A stretch of 24,592 nucleotides of DNA from a virus, in the IMG/VR virus record IMGVR_UViG_3300021961_000605, positions 1 to 24,592 of that record; one strand, given 5' to 3'. Position numbers and translations under genes: made by a program. Of this stretch, positions 7,898 to 14,255 are shown piece by piece (the first letter of the stretch is position 1; every line of letters starts with the position of its first letter). The notes beneath the pieces were generated by a model that was given only the letters and a program-made list of their open reading frames with translations, was not told where the DNA came from and made no database searches.

Positions 7898-7928
7898 TTG
7901 ACAAAAGTAATTTTATTTAGTATATTTT
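7898..7928 (+). promoter_or_regulatory. Host-type (Bacteroidota) promoter candidate
   Basis: TTG at 7898-7900 (in TTTTTTTTGAC), a 20-nt spacer, and TATATTTT at 7921-7928 match the Bacteroidota primary sigma consensus TTG-N17-23-TAnnTTTG except for the last base. It lies 37 nt before the start codon at 7966, which is a suitable distance for a short leader. Confidence 0.5.
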
Positions 7929-7965
7929 CATTATAAAAAATAAACTTTCGGTGATAAAATGAATA

Positions 7966-8415
7966 ATGAAGAAAGGTAAAACTACCAAATTAAATCTATA
8001 TAAAGAAATAAAAACAAATTTTGGTACTGTAGATTCTAAAAACTTAAAATCAATTTTTATAAACATTCAGTCATGGGCTGAACCAACAGACGAATTTGAT
8101 AATTGGAATCGAATCGTAAATAATCTAAGTAGAAAAGTAAAACATTCGGTACATAATAGAGCAAACAGAAATGTCTTTGACGACAAATTTATTGTGGATT
8201 TAGACCTCAGAACAAGTGGTATTATGTATGGAAAAAAATCATTTATGAATTTAGAAGTTAATTTATATCTAAAAAAAGAATTAGATTTCAAATCAACCAC
8301 TCTAAAAAACGAAGTAAAAAATATTATCAGTTCAATTTATAAAGATTCTTTTTTAAACAACGAATATTTTAATTTCACCGCTTCTAAAAAAGATTCTGTA
8401 TCAATATCGGTGTAA
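7966..8415 (+). CDS. Hypothetical protein, 149 aa
   Basis: I do not recognise the family. The protein is basic (many Lys) and looks alpha/beta: a helical N-terminal half (LKSIFINIQSW, NRIVNNLSRKVKHSVHNRANR) is followed by strands (FIVDLDLRTSGIMYG, FMNLEVNLYLKKEL), a Lys-rich helix and a Ser-rich C terminus (KKDSVSISV). There are no Cys residues and no membrane segment. It has its own upstream region with a host-type promoter candidate and sits divergent from bS21, so it may be expressed at a different time from the surrounding head genes. The two TATTTATT elements after its stop belong to the next gene. In position it may correspond to a small core protein, but separate expression argues against a simple structural role. 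Confidence 0.75.
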   Translation: MKKGKTTKLNLYKEIKTNFGTVDSKNLKSIFINIQSWAEPTDEFDNWNRIVNNLSRKVKHSVHNRANRNVFDDKFIVDLDLRTSGIMYGKKSFMNLEVNLYLKKELDFKSTTLKNEVKNIISSIYKDSFLNNEYFNFTASKKDSVSISV

Positions 8416-8417
8416 AG

Positions 8418-8438
8418 TATTTATTCATAATATTTATT
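8418..8438 (+). promoter_or_regulatory. Two putative late promoter elements TATTTATT before protease gene
   Basis: Two copies of TATTTATT (8418-8425 and 8431-8438) occupy the 37-nt gap before the protease start; the second lies 14 nt from the ATG. Such a double copy in so short a gap is unlikely to be incidental, although the gap is very AT-rich. Confidence 0.4.
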
Positions 8439-8452
8439 TTTTAAAAGATATT

Positions 8453-9169
8453 ATGAAAGATTTACGCATATTGAATCCATCAGAGGTTGGTAAGGGCATT
8501 TTGATTGAAATGGATGCGGGGTTTGTATCTCCACAACATGAGCTCAATCAGAAGATGCTCCAAGAACAAAAAACTCAATTGGACCACTCAAAGCCATTTG
8601 TGTTCTATGCTGTATTACAAAAACATGGTGTACCAAATAGAAATGGTAGAGTGTATCCTGAAAGGATTCTAAAGAGAGAAGCCGAAAAATACAAACAAAT
8701 TATTAATAAAGGTTTATCAACTTCGGAACTTAATCACCCTGAATCATCATTGATTGATTTGGATAGAGTATCTCACATCATTGATGATGTATGGTGGGAT
8801 AACAATATCCTTATGGGTAAACTAAGATTACTAACCTCACCAGGTTTTCATGAAAGAGGTATTGTTTCAACAAAAGGTGACATTGCAGCTAACCTAATGA
8901 GACAAGGTGTAACTATGGGTGTATCTTCACGTGGTGTAGGTTCTTTGAAAAAAGTTGGTGAACAAAACGAAGTACAAGATGATTTTGAATTAATTTGTTT
9001 TGATTTAGTGTCTTCACCATCAACACCAGGTGCATACCTTTTCTCAAATGTTGATGACCGTTCTAATTATGAAGAGAACTTAGATGAAGAAAAAATGATG
9101 AAAAATCAGGGAACAATTGACAAGTCTATTGACTTGATGAAAAAATTAACTGATTATTTAGGACACTAA
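8453..9169 (+). CDS. Prohead core protease (T4 gp21-like)
   Basis: Serine protease that cleaves capsid and core proteins during prohead maturation and then digests itself. The family is recognised by three blocks: GVPNRNGRVYPERIL (residues 59-73), SELNHPESS with the probable catalytic His95, and MGVSSRGVGS with the probable nucleophile Ser158 or Ser159. These are followed by LICFDLVSSPSTPGAYLF with Asp184. The length of 238 aa is near that of T4 gp21 (212 aa). The tail after the core (LDEEKMMKNQGTIDKSIDLMKKLTD) is charged and helical, as expected for a self-cleaved extension. It stands between the portal region and scaffold/major capsid genes, the T4 order. A likely substrate site is visible in the major capsid protein (INE followed by A at residue 60). 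Confidence 0.93.
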   Translation: MKDLRILNPSEVGKGILIEMDAGFVSPQHELNQKMLQEQKTQLDHSKPFVFYAVLQKHGVPNRNGRVYPERILKREAEKYKQIINKGLSTSELNHPESSLIDLDRVSHIIDDVWWDNNILMGKLRLLTSPGFHERGIVSTKGDIAANLMRQGVTMGVSSRGVGSLKKVGEQNEVQDDFELICFDLVSSPSTPGAYLFSNVDDRSNYEENLDEEKMMKNQGTIDKSIDLMKKLTDYLGH

Positions 9170-9182
9170 AAAATTATTAATT

Positions 9183-9392
9183 ATGGATGAAAAGTATTTT
9201 GTTGCAAAGGTAACTTATGATTTACCGGATGAGAACACAGGAAAGATTAAAAAAATCAGAGAAGAGAAACTTGTTATGGGTTACAACGTTACAGATGTTG
9301 AGGCCAAGGTAACTAAAAAATACCAAGGATTTCCACACGATTGGAGGATTACCGCTTGTGTTGAAAGTAAAATCGATGAAGTAATTGATTAA
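9183..9392 (+). CDS. Small protein resembling DUF4494
   Basis: A 69-residue protein beginning MDEKYFVAKVTYDLPD, then a Lys-rich turn (GKIKKIREEKLVMGYNVTDVEAKV) and strands to the end. The pattern of an aromatic-x-hydrophobic-Lys-Val-x-Tyr strand, a basic turn, a Val-Asp/Asn-type strand and a following T-(D/E)-x-E-A helix resembles the DUF4494 proteins of Bacteroidota and their phages. I judge this from memory of the pattern, so it is tentative. Function is unknown in that family as well. It follows the protease by 13 nt and precedes a strong terminator, so it probably shares the protease transcript. Confidence 0.7.
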   Translation: MDEKYFVAKVTYDLPDENTGKIKKIREEKLVMGYNVTDVEAKVTKKYQGFPHDWRITACVESKIDEVID

Positions 9393-9416
9393 TATTTGAA
9401 CTACCATTTATAAAAG

Positions 9417-9442
9417 AATCTTGGGACACCCCAAGATTTTTT
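9417..9442 (+). terminator. Intrinsic terminator between protease and scaffold transcripts
   Basis: A perfect 9-bp stem (AATCTTGGG at 9417-9425 with CCCAAGATT at 9430-9438) has a 4-nt loop ACAC and a T tract to 9442. It ends the protease unit 25 nt after the stop at 9392 and isolates the scaffold gene, which has its own promoter candidates. Confidence 0.92.
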
Positions 9443-9517
9443 GTTTTAAAAACTATTTATAAATGAACTTTTTTTATCCGAGCACCATAAAATCAAATAT
9501 TTTTTGGTGTTTGGATA

Positions 9518-9539
9518 TATTTATAGGGTAATATAAATA
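9518..9539 (+). promoter_or_regulatory. Putative late promoter region of the scaffold and capsid genes
   Basis: TATTTATA (9518-9525) and TATAAATA (9532-9539, the exact T4 late -10 consensus) follow one another within 22 nt, ending 10 nt before the scaffold ATG at 9550. Another TATTTATA lies at 9454-9461, just after the terminator. As the terminator blocks upstream transcripts, a promoter is expected in this 157-nt gap. Which copy is used cannot be told from sequence. Confidence 0.5.
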
Positions 9540-9549
9540 ACGCAAAATA

Positions 9550-11046
9550 ATGTCTGAAAAGAAAAACATTGTTGAAGAAGCTTTAATCCAAATGAAAAAT
9601 TTGGAATCTGTAGTTTCTGAAAATGCAAAAGGAATACTTGCTTCGACCATGAAGGAAGAAATCTCTCAGTTGGTAAAAGAATCTCTGTCTGAACAAGAAG
9701 ATGAGGTTGAAACAGACGTTGATATGGAAATGGACTTGGAACCTGCGGGTGACGAAGAAATGGACATGGATACTGATAATGAGGATGAAATTGAAATGGA
9801 CATGGATATGGACATGGATATAGATTCTGAAGAACCCATCGACTTGACAGGTGCGTCAGACGAGGAAATCTTAAAAATCTTTAAAAAGATGAGCGATGAA
9901 GACGGGGTAATTGTTACACAGGATGATGAAGAAGTTCATATTACTGATAACGATGAAGACGTTGAGTATATTGTTCAACTTGGTGAGGCTGAAGAAGAAA
10001 TGGAGATGGAAATGGACGAAGATGCTGATTTAGATGCTATCATGGATGAATTATTCGCTGATGGTGGTGTTGAATCAGATGAAGTTGAAGACGTTGAAAT
10101 GGATTTTGAAGATGAAGACATGGAAGATTCTGAGGAAGACGAAGAGCTTGTTTTCGAAATTGAGTTTGATGAAGAGGACATGGACGAAGAATGGTCTGAA
10201 GGTTCAGACATGGTCTATGAACTTGAAATGGACGAAGAGGACGAAATGGAAGAAGGTGATGAATCATATTCACCTGAAAAAGTTGAAGAGGGAAAAATGA
10301 CTATCAAACCAAAGGGTATGACAGGAAAAGGACCTAAGTTTTCATATAAAAAAGAAGTTAAGGAAACTTTACCACCAGGTGCTGGTGAAAAATTTGACAA
10401 TGATGAGCTTGAAGAAGGTGAAGAAATGATGGAACGTGGAGGTAAGAAAGGTGACATCAAAGGAACACTTAAAAAAGACGGTCATCATGGTAAAGGACCT
10501 AAGAGACGTGAAACGGCTAAAGAAGAAGGTGATATCGATTACACAGAAACTAAAGAAGCTGCACGTACTTATGGTTTTGGTTCTAAAAAAGGTCGTGGTC
10601 ACAGAAAAGCGGTAACTCCAAATAGAAATCATGTGTATGAAAACACTAAATTGAAAGAGGAGATTTCCAAATTAAGTGAGAAAAATGAAGAATACCGTAA
10701 AGCACTAAACATCTTCAGAGAAAAACTACAAGAAGTTGCGGTTTTCAATTCTAACTTGGCGTATGCTACTAGATTATTCACAGAGCATTCTACAACTAAG
10801 AAAGAGAAAATCAACATCTTGAGAAGATTTGATGATGCTGAGTCAATGAAAGAGTCAAAAAACCTCTACAAACAAATTAAAGAAGAGTTGTCAGGAACAA
10901 CTGATGTTGTAACAGAATCTGTTGAAAAGATTGTGGATAAAGCACCAGTCTCTGGTTCAGCTCAAAGTTTGATTGAATCAAAAACTTATGAGAATCCTCA
11001 GTTCTTAAGAATGAAGGACCTCATGAACAAAATAACAATAAAATAA
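9550..11046 (+). CDS. Prohead core scaffold protein (T4 gp22-like)
   Basis: Forms the core around which the prohead shell assembles, then is degraded by the protease. It is identified mainly by position between protease and major capsid genes and by architecture. The N-terminal helix (residues 1-50) is followed by an extremely acidic Asp/Glu/Met-rich region (about 50-250) with runs such as MDMDMDMDID. Next is a basic Gly/Lys-rich stretch (about 255-360, GGKKGDIKGTLKKDG). The C-terminal coiled-coil part (about 363-498, with LKEEISKLSEKNEEYRKAL and AVFNSNLAYATRLF) resembles gp22-type scaffolds. At 498 aa it is far longer than T4 gp22 (269 aa), the excess being the low-complexity acidic and basic parts. 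The ATG has no Shine-Dalgarno sequence. The major capsid gene follows 25 nt later. Confidence 0.85.
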   Translation: MSEKKNIVEEALIQMKNLESVVSENAKGILASTMKEEISQLVKESLSEQEDEVETDVDMEMDLEPAGDEEMDMDTDNEDEIEMDMDMDMDIDSEEPIDLTGASDEEILKIFKKMSDEDGVIVTQDDEEVHITDNDEDVEYIVQLGEAEEEMEMEMDEDADLDAIMDELFADGGVESDEVEDVEMDFEDEDMEDSEEDEELVFEIEFDEEDMDEEWSEGSDMVYELEMDEEDEMEEGDESYSPEKVEEGKMTIKPKGMTGKGPKFSYKKEVKETLPPGAGEKFDNDELEEGEEMMERGGKKGDIKGTLKKDGHHGKGPKRRETAKEEGDIDYTETKEAARTYGFGSKKGRGHRKAVTPNRNHVYENTKLKEEISKLSEKNEEYRKALNIFREKLQEVAVFNSNLAYATRLFTEHSTTKKEKINILRRFDDAESMKESKNLYKQIKEELSGTTDVVTESVEKIVDKAPVSGSAQSLIESKTYENPQFLRMKDLMNKITIK

Positions 11047-11071
11047 AAATTAAAAACAAAACTATACTAAA

Positions 11072-12886
11072 ATGGGAGCATTATTAGAAAGCGGTCTTGT
11101 TGGTAACATCGGTCTTAAGCACTTGAAAGTTATTAAAGAAGACACAATCAACAAATGGGATAAATTAGGTTTCTTAGAGGGACTTAGAGGTCACATGAAA
11201 GAGAACGTTGCACAGTTGTATGAAAACCAAGCATCGCACCTCATCAACGAAGCGTCAGCTTCAAATGACTCTGGTTCTTTCGAAACAGTTGTATTCCCAA
11301 TCGTGAGAAGAGTATTCTCTAAATTATTGGCAAACGATATCGTTTCTGTACAAGCTATGAACTTACCAATCGGTAAATTGTTCTACTTTGTACCTCAAAT
11401 TCAAGGTTATTCAGGTGGAACTGCAACTTATTCAGGTGTACACTATGCACCAGTAGGTTCTCCTGGTAACTACCCTGGTTCACCAAACGCAGGTTACACT
11501 TCAGGTACACCATTCAACAAGAACTTGTATGACTTGTTCTATGAAGGTTCAACTCCTGATTTGGAACCAGCAGGTTTGTTCGACTATTCAAAAGGTCAGT
11601 GGACAGCTGTAACTGTTGCGGCAACTTCAGTGGCTTGGGATAATGGTAACTTAGTTGCTTCAGCATACACTTCAGATACATACAGAAAAGTATTGATTGC
11701 TATCTCTGGTTTCTCAAGTGCAGGTCAAGGTAAATTGATTGGTCCTGATGGAAACATTCAAGATACAGAATCATTCTTGGCTGGTTTGAAAATTGTTGGT
11801 AACGCACAAAACAACACTACTTCAGGTAACACAGCTAACCCTTATTTATACAGAGTTGTAACTCAGAAATATGGTAAGGGTATCGTTCAATACGGTTCAC
11901 AAGCATCTTACACTCCATTCGCAGGTGCAAATACAAACTACTATGATGATATTTGTACTGCTGATGGTGTAATGTACTTGGAAGTTGATTTACAAGTTCC
12001 ATGTGCTGTTGGAGCGGATTCACTTGATGGTTATTCAGGTAGCACATTCGCATCAACTGCTGGCGACAGTGCATCAGCTAACGCTGAAGTAACATTCAAC
12101 GTATTGTATAGAATTTACGATACATTAGAATTTGAAGACCAAATTGGTGAAGTTTCTTTCGACCTTCAGTCAGTAACTGTATCTGTTACAGAAAGAAAAC
12201 TTAGAGCACAATGGTCTCCTGAGTTAGCTCAAGACGTTGCAGCGTTCCATAACATTGACGCTGAAGCTGAATTGACAGCATTGTTGTCAGAGCAAATCGC
12301 AGCGGAGATTGACCGTGAAATCCTAAGAGACTTGAGACAAGGCGCAGCTTGGTCTTTGAGATGGGATTACAACGGATGGAAGAGATTAGGTTCAAATGCA
12401 GTACCTTACACACAAAAGGACTGGAACCAAACTCTTATCACTGCAATCAACCAAATTTCAGCACAAATCCACAAATCAACATTGAGAGGTGGAGCTAACT
12501 GGATTGTTGTATCTTCTGAAATCAGTGCAATTTTTGACGACTTGGAGTACTTCCACGTTTCAAACGCAGCACCAGACCAAGACCAATACAACATGGGTAT
12601 TGAAAGAGTTGGTACTTTGAGCGGTAGATATCAAGTGTATAGAGACCCTTACTTCCCACCAAACACTGTATTGATGGGTCACAAAGGTACGTCTTTACTT
12701 GACACTGGTTACATTTACGCACCATATGTACCTCTTCAGTTGACTCCAACTATGTATAACCCATTCAACTTCACCCCAATCAAGGGTATCATGACAAGAT
12801 ACGCTAAGAAGATGGTGAACAACCGTTTCTACGGTAAAATCACAGTTGATGGTGTTAGAACATTCGACTTGAACGAGTTGAGATAA
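11072..12886 (+). CDS. Major capsid protein (T4 gp23-like)
   Basis: Shell-forming HK97-fold protein. The family is recognised by the N-terminal propeptide, by TVVFPIVRRVFSKLLANDIVSVQAMN (residues about 71-96) with the following P-x-G-K-L-FYF segment, and by the C-terminal PFNFTPIKGIMTRYAKKMVNNRFYGKI block typical of gp23. A probable protease site LINE followed by ASAS falls after Glu60, close to the Glu65 site of T4 gp23. The length of 604 aa exceeds T4 gp23 (521 aa), with Gly/Ser/Tyr-rich extra sequence around residues 110-330, probably surface insertions. The codons look well chosen and more GC-rich than the neighbours, as in highly expressed genes. A strong terminator follows. There is no Shine-Dalgarno sequence; the ATG is preceded by A-rich sequence. 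Confidence 0.96.
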   Translation: MGALLESGLVGNIGLKHLKVIKEDTINKWDKLGFLEGLRGHMKENVAQLYENQASHLINEASASNDSGSFETVVFPIVRRVFSKLLANDIVSVQAMNLPIGKLFYFVPQIQGYSGGTATYSGVHYAPVGSPGNYPGSPNAGYTSGTPFNKNLYDLFYEGSTPDLEPAGLFDYSKGQWTAVTVAATSVAWDNGNLVASAYTSDTYRKVLIAISGFSSAGQGKLIGPDGNIQDTESFLAGLKIVGNAQNNTTSGNTANPYLYRVVTQKYGKGIVQYGSQASYTPFAGANTNYYDDICTADGVMYLEVDLQVPCAVGADSLDGYSGSTFASTAGDSASANAEVTFNVLYRIYDTLEFEDQIGEVSFDLQSVTVSVTERKLRAQWSPELAQDVAAFHNIDAEAELTALLSEQIAAEIDREILRDLRQGAAWSLRWDYNGWKRLGSNAVPYTQKDWNQTLITAINQISAQIHKSTLRGGANWIVVSSEISAIFDDLEYFHVSNAAPDQDQYNMGIERVGTLSGRYQVYRDPYFPPNTVLMGHKGTSLLDTGYIYAPYVPLQLTPTMYNPFNFTPIKGIMTRYAKKMVNNRFYGKITVDGVRTFDLNELR

Positions 12887-12908
12887 TCTTCACTTACGTG
12901 ATAACCAT

Positions 12909-12935
12909 AAGGGGACCATTTGGTCCCCTTTTTTT
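12909..12935 (+). terminator. Intrinsic terminator after major capsid gene
   Basis: The stem AAGGGGACC (12909-12917) pairs with GGTCCCCTT (12922-12930) around the loop ATTT and runs into a T tract to 12935. On the minus strand the hairpin is followed by TTATGG, so it is a good terminator only for the plus strand. The T tract overlaps the stop codon of the convergent gene at 12934. Confidence 0.92.
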
Positions 12936-13146
12936 ATTTCCTAATGACACGTAATGACTTAGACAGTACTTCGTTCTCTTCTAACGTAAAAAGTCCGTAA
13001 GAAATGGATTTTTGAATTGCCAACTGTAAAACATAATTTGCTTGGTTCTTATCCATACCATCAATGAATGACTCTAAATCATCTTCTGTCTTGTAATTGA
13101 TGGTATCAAATAATGTCCCTAAATAGATTTCATTTTCATCTTCCAT
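12934..13146 (-). CDS. Hypothetical small acidic protein, 70 aa
   Basis: I choose ATG 13146 (MEDENEIYLGTLF). The longer frame from 13185 would run into the divergent gene at 13169 and add a hydrophobic stretch encoded by the AT-rich spacer. The product is acidic at the N terminus and helical, with KNQANYVLQLAIQKSISYGLFTLEENEVLSKSLRVIRK at the end (positions about 12937-13050), which looks like a small helical fold. I do not recognise a family. It converges on the major capsid gene and its stop lies in the T tract of that gene's terminator. Only 22 bp separate its start from the divergent start at 13169. That spacer reads TATAAATA on this strand. Confidence 0.65.
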   Translation of the reverse strand: MEDENEIYLGTLFDTINYKTEDDLESFIDGMDKNQANYVLQLAIQKSISYGLFTLEENEVLSKSLRVIRK

Positions 13147-13148
13147 AG

Positions 13149-13156
13149 TATTTATA
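13149..13156 (+). promoter_or_regulatory. Putative late promoter element in a 22-bp divergent spacer
   Basis: TATTTATA lies 12 nt before the plus-strand ATG at 13169 and only 2 nt before the minus-strand ATG at 13146. Spacing therefore favours use for the plus-strand gene. Read on the minus strand it is TATAAATA, the T4 late consensus, but a transcript for the minus gene would then have to be nearly leaderless. Confidence 0.4.
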
Positions 13157-13168
13157 ATAATAAGAAAA

Positions 13169-13546
13169 ATGGACAATAGACTCAAGAATATAATTGCCGA
13201 AGATTTGGCTGTTTGGTTTGGTAAAAAGAAAAAACCAAAAGGTAGTAAACAACCTAAAGGTCCTTGGGTAAATATTTGTCGTAAGGTTGATGGGAAACAC
13301 CCACCATGTGGTAGAAAATCCGCTGAAGATGGTGCGTACCCAAAATGTAGAGCCGCGGGTGTTGCAGGTAAAATGTCAGATTCTCAAAAGAAAGCTGCGT
13401 GTAGACAAAAAAGAGCTGCCGAGAAAAAAGACACTCAAACAGGTAAGGGTCAAAAACCTGTTATGACATCTTATAAAACAAAGAAAGAGTCTATCAGAGA
13501 TATTATTCAAAAAGTAATTAGGGAGTCGATTCAGAAGAATCACTAA
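13169..13546 (+). CDS. Small basic Cys-containing protein, candidate internal head protein
   Basis: The 125-residue, strongly basic protein starts MDNRLKNIIAE, followed by DLAVWFGKKKKPKGSKQPKG. The centre has four Cys (ICRK, PPCGRK, YPKCRAAG, AACRQKRA) that could bind a metal ion. The AYPKCRAAGVAG-KMSDSQKKAACRQKRAAE block recalls small conserved proteins of marine T4-like phages, from memory only. The N terminus resembles the capsid-targeting sequence of T4 internal proteins (ending in IAE before the prohead protease cut), so a DNA-associated protein packaged in the head is plausible. Position next to the major capsid gene fits. Its 3' end overlaps the convergent membrane-protein gene by 29 nt. 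A DNA-binding role is inferred from charge alone. Confidence 0.75.
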   Translation: MDNRLKNIIAEDLAVWFGKKKKPKGSKQPKGPWVNICRKVDGKHPPCGRKSAEDGAYPKCRAAGVAGKMSDSQKKAACRQKRAAEKKDTQTGKGQKPVMTSYKTKKESIRDIIQKVIRESIQKNH

Positions 13547-13799
13547 CTGTTACGTGATGTGATATTTCATCACAGTGTGTTTTTGTACAAGTAACTTGTT
13601 TTGTAACATATAAGGTATCCCTTACAATCTTTTCTTTATATACAATCTTCTCAACAGTATCCGATTTACCAATAACATCTTTCTCATTTGATATGGTTGG
13701 AGTGTAGGTAGTATAACCAATAAAGATTGATATACATAACAACGGTATTCCTATGAACAAAACTGAACCTGTCCAAAATATAGATTTAAACTTATTCAT
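13518..13799 (-). CDS. Small membrane protein, unknown function
   Basis: The 93-residue protein has one clear N-terminal membrane segment (about residues 8-29, FWTGSVLFIGIPLLCISIFI) preceded by a basic MNKFKS. This predicts an N-in single-pass protein with about 60 residues outside the inner membrane. The outer part is charged, Thr/Val-rich, with two Cys (VTCTKTHCDE) that could form a disulfide, and a His/Ser-rich end. No lipobox is seen. It overlaps the upstream gene by 8 nt and so is coupled to it, downstream of a host-type promoter. Candidate roles for a small phage membrane protein expressed this way are superinfection exclusion or lysis control; the sequence alone does not decide. Its 3' end overlaps the convergent gene by 29 nt. 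Confidence 0.7.
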   Translation of the reverse strand: MNKFKSIFWTGSVLFIGIPLLCISIFIGYTTYTPTISNEKDVIGKSDTVEKIVYKEKIVRDTLYVTKQVTCTKTHCDEISHHVTVSDSSESTP

Positions 13800-14202
13800 G
13801 GATATTCTTAATTATTGATTGTAGTGAATGTTTGACATTTGAAATCATTTCGTTTTCAAATATATCTCTTCGTTTCTCAACCTCTTCATTGAATAAATCA
13901 ACTAATTTGGTGTTAGCCTTTTCATCCAAAAAAATAGTGTAAGAGTATGTATGGTTGATAATATTTACAGACCTACCTTGAATAATAACGTAAATTTGTT
14001 TTTCATCATTCCGAATGTAACGCTTGTTTGAGATAGGACTTAAAAGTAAAATAGAACTTTGGGATTCCAAAAGTTTTTTACAAATTCTCATACAATCATT
14101 CTCATATTGAGACTTTTCTTCAGTAATGGATAATTTCCTGTGAAGACGAATGTACGTTTTTTGAATCAAACGTTTGAACTGATGTAATGTATTGTTTGAC
14201 AT
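13792..14202 (-). CDS. Hypothetical protein, 136 aa, first gene of a host-promoter cassette
   Basis: I do not recognise a family. The N-terminal third is basic and helical (NNTLHQFKRLIQKTYIRLHRKL). The middle contains beta-type segments (SILLLSPISNKRY, QIYVIIQGRSVNIIN, YSYTIFLDE). The C terminus is a charged helix (LVDLFNEEVEKRRDIFENEM). There is no signal peptide or membrane segment. It begins 22 nt downstream of a near-perfect Bacteroidota promoter and overlaps the small membrane-protein gene by 8 nt, so the two form a transcription unit able to act without the phage late sigma factor. That layout is what one expects of a moron or early accessory cassette set between late genes. Function is unknown. 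Confidence 0.7.
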   Translation of the reverse strand: MSNNTLHQFKRLIQKTYIRLHRKLSITEEKSQYENDCMRICKKLLESQSSILLLSPISNKRYIRNDEKQIYVIIQGRSVNIINHTYSYTIFLDEKANTKLVDLFNEEVEKRRDIFENEMISNVKHSLQSIIKNIHE

Positions 14203-14224
14203 ATTTGTCCGTGTTATTAGGATA

Positions 14225-14254
14225 CAAATATACGACTTCTATTCAATAAAACAA
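14225..14254 (-). promoter_or_regulatory. Host-type (Bacteroidota) promoter
   Basis: On the minus strand TTG (14254-14252), a 19-nt spacer and TATATTTG (14232-14225) match the Bacteroidota primary sigma consensus TTG-N19-TAnnTTTG at every defined base. It sits in the 53-nt gap between two minus-strand genes, 22 nt before the ATG at 14202. Confidence 0.72.
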
Positions 14255-14255
14255 A

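Noticed and set aside
9482-9510. Imperfect hairpin CACCA...TGGTG before the scaffold gene, possible riboswitch or second terminator
   Set aside because: The five-base arms, a mismatch, A/T-only inner pairs and no T tract after it make it weak. A clear terminator already lies at 9417-9442.
9975-10460. Ser-rich and Pro/His-rich open frames on the minus strand and a third frame on plus
   Set aside because: They are shadows of the acidic scaffold gene: GAA/GAT/GAC codons read on the other strand give Ser/Phe/Ile/Val-rich frames. Composition is low-complexity, there is no promoter, and they lie wholly inside a well-supported gene.
13147-13185. Hydrophobic N-terminal extension of the 12934 gene, read as a signal peptide
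   Set aside because: The stretch is encoded by the AT-rich spacer and by the start of the divergent gene. The Ile/Leu run reflects base composition, and ATG 13146 is a better start.
13550-13577. Hairpin TGTGAT-ATTTC-ATCACA as terminator of the minus-strand cassette
   Set aside because: It lies inside the coding end of the membrane-protein gene and has no T tract on either strand.
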